From the NCBI GenBank assembly GCA_019358835.1, contig JAHHIH010000002.1, forward strand, positions 1-64,000: a stretch of DNA of 64,000 bases, read 5' to 3'. Each line of letters opens with the position of its first letter. Position 1 is the first letter of the stretch. The notes beneath the pieces were generated by a model. The model was not told the DNA's origin, searched no databases, and saw only the letters and a program-made list of their open reading frames with translations. Source of the stretch: Tildeniella torsiva UHER 1998/13D. Lineage in GTDB: Bacteria > Cyanobacteriota > Cyanobacteriia > Phormidesmidales > Phormidesmidaceae. Made by a program: the position numbers and the translations under genes. Shown here one piece after another: positions 8,608 to 16,323 of this stretch.

Positions 8608-8636
8608 ATGATAGTGGTGCGATCGCTCTCCGTCAA
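8608..8636 (-). promoter_or_regulatory. Sigma70-type promoter of small-ORF cassette, copy 1
   Basis: On the minus strand TTGACG (8636-8631), a 17-nt spacer, then TATCAT (8613-8608). The copy at 33616-33644 has TTGACG, 17 nt, TATTCT. Transcription would start near 8602, exactly where the structured leader begins. Confidence 0.7.
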
Positions 8637-8761
8637 CCGTGGAGCACAAGATGGAAAGATAAAACTTTAATAAATTGAAATACGAATAGTCTGCTTATAT
8701 ACATTCAAGGAAACTATCATGCAGATCAAAAGGTTAACTCGTGAGGTTAATTTGCGAGTCA

Positions 8762-8807
8762 TCTGCTTGTGTTACTCCTATGAATCTGCCTATGTTACTC
8801 CTATGAA
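8762..8807. repeat. Tandem 23-bp direct repeat
   Basis: Two adjacent 23-bp units (8762-8784 and 8785-8807) differ at two positions and share TGTTACTCCTATGAA. They lie just upstream of the palindrome and the 464-aa gene and could be iterons or operator sites; function unknown. Confidence 0.6.
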
Positions 8808-8818
8808 TGAGAGTATAG

Positions 8819-8836
8819 CTAGATTGATCAATCTAG
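8819..8836. promoter_or_regulatory. 18-bp perfect palindrome, candidate operator
   Basis: CTAGATTGATCAATCTAG is a perfect dyad ending 16 bases before the GTG at 8853. Size, symmetry and position suit a binding site for a dimeric repressor of the accessory gene; no regulator gene lies next to it, so this is an inference. Confidence 0.45.
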
Positions 8837-8852
8837 CAGGTTATCAGCTATT

Positions 8853-10247
8853 GTGAATAGCCAAAAATCATTACGAAAAACAATGCTCAATGTGACGAAG
8901 CATGACATCAATCCAATCATTCAAATATCAAAGAGGCTGGATCCCAGTGCTGACCTTGCACAAATGAGTGGCTGGGGAATATTATTTTTGGTTTGTGGTG
9001 CATTAGCGGGGCAGTCTGAAAAAAGAATTTTGAAGAATGAGGCAAGAGTTATAAAGCCTGAAACTATTGACGAAGCTAATACCATAAAATTTTCTAAATA
9101 CATCAAGACTTGGTCGCAAAACACAGCTGCTCAAATGCTGGCGAAAAAGAGGATAAATGACTTTGGAGTCAAAATAGCTAATCGCCAAATTCGCGATAAT
9201 TTAATCTCATATTTTTCAATGGCTATCATGCTAGATAGCTTGGGTAGCTCAAGTATGGAGGAGTTTGTTGAGTTAAGGAACTGGGTAGAAGATAATGATC
9301 TAGGATGGGCTGGGATGTTTTTCGGTGCAGGTCTTTTATTAAGCGAGGATTCAGAAGTAAGATGGGACGATTGGAGTTCTTCTATTATAAGCATTAGTAA
9401 TTCTACAAAGTCGCAGGTGAAAGAACTATTTGATAGCTACTCCTCACTTCAAAATCTGCAAAACGCTATACGAATACTTCATAAATCTCAGAAAGCTTTT
9501 CGATTTTCAGCAAATACCCTCTTGGCAGACATTGCCCTTTTTGGACTGGCATTTGATGTGCTTGATAGCGCATACGCTGTTGAGATCCTTTCAGAAACTA
9601 GGCTTCCACATAGAGGCTATCCTATTGCACGTACTGCCTTTGAAGCTGCGCAACAAGCTATGGTTTTAGCAACTCAGGAGAACTATGCTTTAGCAGGAGC
9701 ACGGGCTTGGATTTATTTCTGCAAAAAAGATAGTGAATGGCTTGCCCAATCATGTCCTGAGGGTTCTGGCATTAACAATCGAGAAGATGCAGAAATTTGG
9801 TTTAAAGAGAAACTTGCTGAAATGTTAGTCACATGGGGAGAGTTCTCGCCTGGTAAGCAGATCCTAATTTCTAATGCCGTAGATCTTTTAAATAAGCAAT
9901 CTCGACGTCCTGATAATTGGCTCGGTCAAAGTATGGGAAGTCTACAGGATGAAGCTTATAAAAAAATAGCAAAGTTTTTTGGCAATGATATAGTGGAGGG
10001 CAGTGTTGAAATGAATCGCTCTATATATAGCCGCCTCTCAAAGGAAACTCATGCCAGAGCAAGATTAGAACCTGTTTCTTTTGGGCTTGGCGCTGATGGC
10101 TTCATAAATGTTGAGTTTGCCACTCGTGACACGGAAGTTAACTCAAAGTCAGTATCATTAAGCACGGCTTTGTCTGTACAAGAAGCTGCTATGTCATTGG
10201 TTTATCGTATGAATTCAAAAACTGATAATCATGATGAAATTGATTGA
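8853..10247 (+). CDS. Unrecognised 464-aa protein of AT-rich accessory island
   Basis: I do not recognise this family with confidence. It is a largely helical soluble protein without signal peptide. The segment SAYAVEILSETRLPHRGYPIARTAFEAAQQ and the later NRSIYSRLSKETHARAR resemble helical proteins of the DUF5677 kind often seen near defence genes; this is a weak resemblance from memory. Start is GTG 8853, with ATG 8883 as the alternative. Codon use and AT content differ sharply from the flanking GC-rich genes, a sign of transfer. An AbiU2-like HEPN gene follows 259 bases downstream on the same strand; the gap contains no gene. Confidence 0.7.
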   Translation: MNSQKSLRKTMLNVTKHDINPIIQISKRLDPSADLAQMSGWGILFLVCGALAGQSEKRILKNEARVIKPETIDEANTIKFSKYIKTWSQNTAAQMLAKKRINDFGVKIANRQIRDNLISYFSMAIMLDSLGSSSMEEFVELRNWVEDNDLGWAGMFFGAGLLLSEDSEVRWDDWSSSIISISNSTKSQVKELFDSYSSLQNLQNAIRILHKSQKAFRFSANTLLADIALFGLAFDVLDSAYAVEILSETRLPHRGYPIARTAFEAAQQAMVLATQENYALAGARAWIYFCKKDSEWLAQSCPEGSGINNREDAEIWFKEKLAEMLVTWGEFSPGKQILISNAVDLLNKQSRRPDNWLGQSMGSLQDEAYKKIAKFFGNDIVEGSVEMNRSIYSRLSKETHARARLEPVSFGLGADGFINVEFATRDTEVNSKSVSLSTALSVQEAAMSLVYRMNSKTDNHDEID

Positions 10248-10506
10248 AAATTTATTGTCCTTTGTTTAGACACTTTCAACCGCTAACTGATTGCCTTAGA
10301 TTACAAACAAAAACTTTTATTTCTGACTTGTACTTAACTAGATACTCTGAAATGTCTAGTGAGTAGTGTAGTTCATGTTCCTCCACTTTCCTGACATCAA
10401 ATTCAAGGTATACATTTGAGCTTAGAGATGTAAATATAGCGCTCTTCACTCTACCAAGGTGCTAATCTATTATTCCTTATTCATTGTCTTCGAAGTGAGG
10501 TTAGAC

Positions 10507-11211
10507 ATGTCAGTTTCTAAGGAAGAATTTACAGCGAAAATAGAGTATATAGGTGACAATCTTTATATTGCTCATTTTCACTTGAAAATTCATGAGAAGA
10601 TGACAATCGAACTAAACAAGCGCCTCAGTAGTTATCCAGATTTTTATGGCTGGTCCCGAATGGCTCACTACGAGGCTGGGGTATTGAGGTTAACAAAAGC
10701 TTACGATAACGACAGCTTAGGGTTAGTTAAAATAATCAACATTTTCCAGTCTAACCATCATCGTTGGATATCAGTAAATCCAGCTGACGCTAAAACCTTA
10801 AATAAGGAAATAAAAGACGATCTTGATTTCCTTAATTCGGAAGATCTAATTCAAAAACTAGTACATCTGAGGAATAAAGTTATTGCTCATACAGACAATC
10901 AACTATATCCACACAAGCTTAGCCTCAACATATTTGAAATATATGAAGGAGACTGGATATATAAAGATGGAAGATTGACAACAAATGAAATCGAAAAGCT
11001 TCCTCCAAATGAAAGAGATGAAGTCTTGATGCAAAAGAGCCTTGAACTTTATCACGCTGCAAGTGATGAAAGAGCTAAGGTTTTAGGTCAAGAAGTTCCA
11101 TCTTTCTCTCAGTTTTATGAATTAACCGAAAAAGGAGTTGGCATCTGTAACAGATACATGGCTAGGCTCGGGATTGACCCTATTGAATTGAAGCTTTCAG
11201 GAATTACTTGA
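10507..11211 (+). CDS. HEPN-domain protein, AbiU2-like
   Basis: 234-aa helical protein with the HEPN nuclease signature R-x5-H (Arg122 to His128 in LVHLRNKVIAHTD), set in the pattern typical of AbiU2-type HEPN proteins, which are implicated in abortive infection. Members cut RNA when active; whether this one does is inferred. ATG 10507 is preferred to the earlier in-frame start at 10459 because GAGG lies six bases upstream of it. The gene is AT-rich like the 464-aa gene before it, and the two form a small accessory island between a cyanobacterial small-ORF cassette and an SDR gene. No antitoxin-like partner is obvious unless the 464-aa protein plays that part. Confidence 0.65.
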   Translation: MSVSKEEFTAKIEYIGDNLYIAHFHLKIHEKMTIELNKRLSSYPDFYGWSRMAHYEAGVLRLTKAYDNDSLGLVKIINIFQSNHHRWISVNPADAKTLNKEIKDDLDFLNSEDLIQKLVHLRNKVIAHTDNQLYPHKLSLNIFEIYEGDWIYKDGRLTTNEIEKLPPNERDEVLMQKSLELYHAASDERAKVLGQEVPSFSQFYELTEKGVGICNRYMARLGIDPIELKLSGIT

Positions 11212-11387
11212 AAGATTTCTATTACATCTAGCGCGATGGAAAGCCGCAGGCGATCGCTGATTTTCTGTAGGTAGGGTTGAGCGCAGAACCCTGCACGTAC
11301 CAGAAATGCTCGTTCTGCACCAACCTTTTCCGGCAAGCAACCTTCGCCGTTAGCCTCCCAATGTTTAGTCAAGCTAAGCTGCACCAA

Positions 11388-12080
11388 TTACCCTTCAACC
11401 GGTGGTGTTGGTAAAACCACAAGTTCACCAATATCAACATTGGGAGGTTGCGAGAGCGCAAAGAGAACCGTCCGAGCCACATCATCGGGACGCAGAGCAT
11501 CGGGCTTCGGGTCATCAAAGAATGGGGTATCCACCATCCCCGGCTCAATCAGAGTGACACGCACCCCCGTGCCTCGCATCTCCTCTCGCAGGTTATAGCC
11601 GATCGCTGAGACAGCCCATTTCGAGGCGGAATACATAGAACCTTTCAGCACTGTGCGCCCTGCGATCGAGCCAGTAATGATGACGTGACCTTTGGCTTTC
11701 TTTAGTTCTGCTAGGCTGGCCCGCAGCGTGTAAGCAACGCCCAAAATATTGGTGTTGACGATGCGCTGCCAAGACTCAACCGGAGCCCCCGAAAACCCAC
11801 CCGGCTCACCGCCACAACCAGCATTAGCAAACACCGCATCTAGACTGCCAAACGCCTCTACTGCATGGGCTACTAACTGTTCTTGAGCCGCATAATCAGT
11901 GACATCACAGGCAAAAGTCTGAACTCTATCGGCACCTAGTTCTTGCGCCAATTTATCCAGCTTCTCAGTAGAACGGGCCGCCAAGACCAAGTTGAAGTTT
12001 TGCGCTGCTGCCTGTCGGGCAGTAGCGGCACCGATACCTGTAGATGCGCCGGTAATCAGGAGAGTTTTAGAATTCGACAC
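11388..12080 (-). CDS. SDR family oxidoreductase
   Basis: 230-aa classical SDR. Cofactor motif TGASTGIG at residue ~10, NAG (FANAGCGG) in place of the usual NNAG, catalytic Ser in TGSIAGR and YSASK Tyr-Lys pair. NAD(P)-dependent alcohol or carbonyl oxidoreductase; substrate unknown. It is the nearest relative of the YdfG-like SDRs by pattern. GC content has returned to the genome level here, marking the right edge of the AT-rich island. About 110 bases separate it from the downstream-facing sensor kinase gene, which is on the same strand. Confidence 0.87.
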   Translation of the reverse strand: MSNSKTLLITGASTGIGAATARQAAAQNFNLVLAARSTEKLDKLAQELGADRVQTFACDVTDYAAQEQLVAHAVEAFGSLDAVFANAGCGGEPGGFSGAPVESWQRIVNTNILGVAYTLRASLAELKKAKGHVIITGSIAGRTVLKGSMYSASKWAVSAIGYNLREEMRGTGVRVTLIEPGMVDTPFFDDPKPDALRPDDVARTVLFALSQPPNVDIGELVVLPTPPVEG

Positions 12081-12190
12081 GTTGAGTATTTGCCATAGGT
12101 CTTCACGGTTATCTTGCCATAGTCGATTGGGGACGTGTGGTACGCAGCTAAACCTGCTGTGAGCGACAAGCGCTCAAATTCCTTTGAGAG

Positions 12191-13609
12191 CTAGGATGCT
12201 TCTGCTTTGCCCAGGGGTAGGCAGACCGCAAAGCAGGTATGACCCGGCTCAGACTCTACAGAAATGGTGCCGTGGTGGCGGTTTTCTACAATGCGAAGCA
12301 CCGTTTCGAGACCCAGACCTGAGCCTTTGCCCACCCCCTTGGTGGTAAAAAACGGCTCATAAATGCGCGACTTGATTTCTGGCGGAATGCCCGGCCCCGT
12401 GTCGATAATTTCTACCCGAGCGTCGCCCTGGAAATGGCAGGTGCGCAGAGTAAGGGTGCCTTTGTCGCCCATGGCGTCAATCGCATTGTCGATCAAATTC
12501 GTCCACACCTGGTTGAGTTCGCTGCCGTGGGCCATCAGCTTGGGCAACGTCGCATCGTAGTCGCGTTCCACCTTAATGCCCTGCTTCAGCTTGAAGGCAA
12601 ACAGCCGCAGGGTGTCTTCTAGCCCCTGGTGCAGGTCAACCATCTGCTGCGCGCCCTGATCCATATAGCTGTAAGACTTCATCGACTTAACCAGGGTGGC
12701 GATGCGCTCGGCCCCGTGCTGGCCGCTCTGAATCATCGACATCATCTCAAAGGAGAGGGCCAGCCAGCGAATGCCCATGTCGCGCAGCTGGGTGGGGTTA
12801 TCGCGCCAGGGGGCCATCAGCTTTTCTAACGTGGGGATATCGATACCCGCCTGGGCCAGGGGTTCGGCCAGCTTCCAGGCTTCCGTAGCGCCGTAGTCTT
12901 CGAGCCAGTCGAGCAGTTCCTCTTCGCGATCGCTCAGGGTCGCCGCATTGGCTCCGCAATTGAGAATGGTCTCGTAGCCCGCATCGCGCACTCGCTGCCA
13001 CTCCGCCGATTCTGCTTCGGTGGCGTTGGTCTGGCCGTAGAGCATATTCATTTTCTCTAGCTCGCGAATGGCGGGCACCACTTCGCTGAGCGATCGCACC
13101 AGGGCCGCCGCCGGGTTATTCAGCTCATGGGCCAGCCCAGCCGACAGCGTGCCCAGAGCCGCCATCTTTTCGCGCCCGCGCAAAAACGACTCCAGCCCCC
13201 GCACCCGCTTCTGCATCAGGCGAAACACCACGCGCTCAAAGTCGCGGCACTCGTGCAGCAGGGTGAGAAAGTCGGCCCCGGCGATCGCGTGGATTTGGCA
13301 ATCCGACATGGCCTGTAATGTTACCGGAGCGGGCTCATCCGTCAGCACTGGAATTTCGCCAATATAGCCGGGGCCTTCGTGCTGACCGATGGGCATGGCA
13401 ATGCCCTCACTCTGGCGGGTAATGCCCAGGCGGCCCGAGACAAAGATGTAGATCGTGGTGGTGAGGTCGCCCTCTTTGACCAGGTAGTCGCCCTTGGAGA
13501 GCTGGAGGGATTTGGCGCGATCGCACACCCACTCCAGCCGGGGCTGGGGCAGATGGTTAAAGGGCGCGATCGCCTGTAAATGTTCTAAACACAGTGCCGA
13601 CGCGCTCAT
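12191..13609 (-). CDS. Sensor histidine kinase with cyclic-nucleotide-binding-like domain
   Basis: 472-aa kinase. Residues ~12-130 form a Crp/cNMP-binding-like beta-roll (GDYLVKEGD, GYIGEIPVL), then a dimerisation/phosphoacceptor domain with His161 (LAHELNNPAAAL) and a HATPase domain (N box LIDNAIDAMG, G1 DTGPGIP, F box YEPFFTTK, G2 GKGSGLGL). No membrane segment, so it senses a cytosolic signal. Its ATG overlaps, as ATGA, the stop of the response regulator/thioredoxin-reductase-like gene, so the two are translated together and form a cognate pair. Confidence 0.92.
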   Translation of the reverse strand: MSASALCLEHLQAIAPFNHLPQPRLEWVCDRAKSLQLSKGDYLVKEGDLTTTIYIFVSGRLGITRQSEGIAMPIGQHEGPGYIGEIPVLTDEPAPVTLQAMSDCQIHAIAGADFLTLLHECRDFERVVFRLMQKRVRGLESFLRGREKMAALGTLSAGLAHELNNPAAALVRSLSEVVPAIRELEKMNMLYGQTNATEAESAEWQRVRDAGYETILNCGANAATLSDREEELLDWLEDYGATEAWKLAEPLAQAGIDIPTLEKLMAPWRDNPTQLRDMGIRWLALSFEMMSMIQSGQHGAERIATLVKSMKSYSYMDQGAQQMVDLHQGLEDTLRLFAFKLKQGIKVERDYDATLPKLMAHGSELNQVWTNLIDNAIDAMGDKGTLTLRTCHFQGDARVEIIDTGPGIPPEIKSRIYEPFFTTKGVGKGSGLGLETVLRIVENRHHGTISVESEPGHTCFAVCLPLGKAEAS

Positions 13610-15267
13610 CGCACCGCCCCCAAATACTGGTGAACAAACTGCACGCAGATCGACCCTTCCCCCACCCCAGAGGCCACCCGTTTGATCGACCCGCAGCGCA
13701 CATCACCCACCGCAAACACGCCGGGTAGGCTGGTTTCGAGCAGAAAGGGAGGCCGCTCCTGCGACCATACCTGGTGGGGCGGCACGCCAGCACTGGCCAA
13801 GTCTGGCCCAGTGAGCAGATAGCCCCGGCCATCCCGCTGCACCAAATCCTCTAGCCAGTCGGTGTGGGGAGTGGCCCCAATGAAGATAAATAGGGACTGA
13901 GCGGGCACAGTTTCAGTGGCCCCGGTAACGGCGTTTTGCAGCACCAGCGCCTCTAGCTGCGTACCGCCCTTGGCCTCGATCACGCTGGTGTGGGTCTGCA
14001 CCGTGATGTTGGGCGTTGCGGCGATTTGGTCGATTAGGTACTGCGACATACTCTTGGTCAGCGAGTCGCCTCGCACCAGCATTGTCACCGACTTGGCATA
14101 CTTGGCAAAGTTCATCGCCGCCTGCCCAGCAGAGTTGGCCCCGCCGATGATGTAGACATCTTCCCCTTCGCAGGCCAGGGCTTCGGTTTGGGCCGCGCCG
14201 TAGTAGACCCCCGCTCCGGTAAACTGCTCCAGCCCCGTCGTGGCAAGCCGCCGCCACGAGACCCCCAGTGCCAAAATCACCGCCTGGGTGCTGATTTCGC
14301 TGCCGTCGCTGAGGGTGAGCAGCCGGTAGTCGTTATCAGTGCGCAGGGCCTGCACCGACTGGGGGGTGAGAATTTCGACCCCAAAGCGGCGAGCTTGGCT
14401 GACGGCGCGGCGGGCCAGGTCGCTGCCGCTCAGCCCCACCGGAAAGCCCAGATAGTTTTCAATGCGGGAGCTGGTGCCCGCCTGGCCACCGGGAGCCTCG
14501 CGCTCGATCAGCACCGTGTGCAGCCCTTCGGAGGCACCGTAGACCGCCGCCGCTAGCCCAGCGGGGCCACCGCCGACAATCACCAGGTCGTAGAAGGGCT
14601 TGGCCGCCGCAGTTTGCAGACCAATGCGAGTCGCCAGTTCTGTAGTGCTGGGCTGGCGTAGGGGTTCCCCATCGGGAAACAGCACCAGGGGCAGCTTGGC
14701 CTGGGTCACGCAGCCCGCCAGGGTGCGGGCCTCTTCGCTGCGCTCCACATCCAGCCAGCGGTAGGGGATCTGGTTGCGGGCCAAAAAGTCTTTGATTTCG
14801 TGGCTCTGGGGGTTCCAGCGATCGCCCACCACCCGAATGCCCTCAAACGGGGGCCGAAAGTTGGCCTGCCAATCGGCCAGCAGATCATCCACCACTGGGT
14901 AAAGCTGCTCCTCAGGCGGATCCCAGGGCTTCATCAGGTAATAGTCGAGGCCGACCTCGTTGATGGCGCGAATGGCGGCATCGGTGTCGCTGTAGGCAGT
15001 GAGCAACGCCCGCTTAACGTCGGGCACCAGGTCAATGGCCTGCTCTAGAAACTCCACCCCGCTCATCTCGGGCATGCGCTGATCGACCAGCAGCAGGGCC
15101 ACCGGGTCGCCGCGCTGGACGATTTGTCGGAGGGCTTCGAGGGCGATCGCCCCAGAGCTGGCCCGCATGACGCGGTAGTGCTCGCCGTAGTGCCGCCGCA
15201 GGTCGCGGGCGATCGCTTGCAGCACATCCGGGTCGTCATCGACGGTGAAAATAATGGGTTTGGCCAC
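13606..15267 (-). CDS. Fused response regulator / thioredoxin-reductase-like flavoprotein
   Basis: 553 aa in three parts. Residues 1-125 are a receiver domain with phosphoacceptor Asp62 (VDQRMPEMSG), Thr90 and Lys113 (LMKPW). Residues ~140-205 look like a thioredoxin/glutaredoxin-fold segment without CxxC. From ~225 follows a two-domain FAD/NAD(P)H module (VGGGPAGLAAAVYG; GGANSAGQAA; GVFAVGDVR) like thioredoxin reductase. The redox CxxC of true TrxR is replaced at the equivalent place (YYGAAQTEA), so disulfide reduction by the usual route is unlikely. Phosphorylation by the adjoining kinase (4-nt overlap) may control flavin chemistry or NADPH oxidation. Confidence 0.92.
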   Translation of the reverse strand: MAKPIIFTVDDDPDVLQAIARDLRRHYGEHYRVMRASSGAIALEALRQIVQRGDPVALLLVDQRMPEMSGVEFLEQAIDLVPDVKRALLTAYSDTDAAIRAINEVGLDYYLMKPWDPPEEQLYPVVDDLLADWQANFRPPFEGIRVVGDRWNPQSHEIKDFLARNQIPYRWLDVERSEEARTLAGCVTQAKLPLVLFPDGEPLRQPSTTELATRIGLQTAAAKPFYDLVIVGGGPAGLAAAVYGASEGLHTVLIEREAPGGQAGTSSRIENYLGFPVGLSGSDLARRAVSQARRFGVEILTPQSVQALRTDNDYRLLTLSDGSEISTQAVILALGVSWRRLATTGLEQFTGAGVYYGAAQTEALACEGEDVYIIGGANSAGQAAMNFAKYAKSVTMLVRGDSLTKSMSQYLIDQIAATPNITVQTHTSVIEAKGGTQLEALVLQNAVTGATETVPAQSLFIFIGATPHTDWLEDLVQRDGRGYLLTGPDLASAGVPPHQVWSQERPPFLLETSLPGVFAVGDVRCGSIKRVASGVGEGSICVQFVHQYLGAVR

Positions 15268-15398
15268 GGCAATAGACCTGAAGGGGGCAATTTCGGTCTA
15301 GCCCTTGACGGTGAAGAGATGACAGCCAAAGGCGTTGATGCTCAGTGTAGCTGACCGGCCTTCTAAAAATCTGCGTGGGGCTATACCTGGGCGATCGC

Positions 15399-16022
15399 CT
15401 ACAGATCCACCGGGTGCTGGCCGTAGTAGGGCAGCACGGCAGACCAATCGGGGCGATCGCCCCTCAACCAGCGCCCATAGGCTAGATCCAAAACCTGCAC
15501 CACCGTCGCTGCCAGGTCATCCCCCGTTACCACTCGGTGAAACGGCTGGGGATACTGAGCCAGCGCCTGTTCCCAGGTCTCTGCGGTGAGCACCTGATCG
15601 GGGTGGGATGGCTCAAGGCCGTCAACCGTCGATGTGTAAACGGCAGTGAATAGCTGCTCTCGCCGGGCCTGCATTTCTACGGCAATATCTGCAATAGATC
15701 CGGCGGGCGATTCATCTAAGGCTCGTTGGGCCACTGCCGCCAAGCTCGACACTCCAAACAGTGGTATCTCTAGTTGCTGAGCCAGGGTACGAGCTGTAAC
15801 GACCCCAATGCGGGTGCCTGTAAACCCCCCCGGCCCCTGGGCGACCGCTAAAAACGAGAAGTCTGTCCAGCTATAGGGCGAGATAAACTCCATCAGAATG
15901 CGGTGCAGCTGGGTGGACAGATCACGCCCCAGGGGCCAGGTCTGGTGGCGGGTTTCGCCGTCAAAATTGCTCAGGGCCAGCCCCAGGTCGGGGCCGCAGG
16001 TGTGAATCGCTAGACCTAGCAT
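15399..16022 (-). CDS. tsaB: tRNA threonylcarbamoyladenosine biosynthesis protein TsaB
   Basis: 207-aa TsaB, the ASKHA-fold scaffold partner of TsaD in making t6A37 on ANN-decoding tRNAs. The family signature GPGGFTGTRIGV is at residue ~63, and the N-terminal strand LAIHTCG replaces the usual LAIDTS. Length is typical. It stands alone, with 131 bases to the response-regulator fusion downstream. Essential housekeeping gene in most bacteria. Confidence 0.92.
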   Translation of the reverse strand: MLGLAIHTCGPDLGLALSNFDGETRHQTWPLGRDLSTQLHRILMEFISPYSWTDFSFLAVAQGPGGFTGTRIGVVTARTLAQQLEIPLFGVSSLAAVAQRALDESPAGSIADIAVEMQARREQLFTAVYTSTVDGLEPSHPDQVLTAETWEQALAQYPQPFHRVVTGDDLAATVVQVLDLAYGRWLRGDRPDWSAVLPYYGQHPVDL

Positions 16023-16323
16023 GACCGTAAATTGGGTATCCAGAAGACCAGGAGTTTAAGAATACAGGAGCCAGGAGCCGGGTAGATCTGCGATTGCATC
16101 TTCTACTGTCTTGACTATCGAGGGGTGGGGAGTGAGGGAGTAGGGGGTGAGGAAGGCGATGGTTAAAGACTGGCCTTGGGCTATCGCACGCCTATCAACA
16201 CCAATCGCTAGCCTAGTTCACACTTGTAGTCGTTGTAATTTTCAAACTTTGGCCCTTGCTGTAGAGTGATGGCATTCTTGCTCGGGCACTGCGCCAAAGC
16301 GGTACGGAACCTGAAATTCCGCC
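16023..16323. other. Gene-free stretch upstream of tamB
   Basis: Divergent promoter region between tsaB and the tamB-like gene. It contains a G-rich low-complexity run around 16117-16153. No ORF, RNA gene or clear promoter hexamers could be supported. Confidence 0.4.

Noticed and set aside
8762-8807. CRISPR-like repeat
   Set aside because: Only two adjacent units with no spacer between them and no cas genes.
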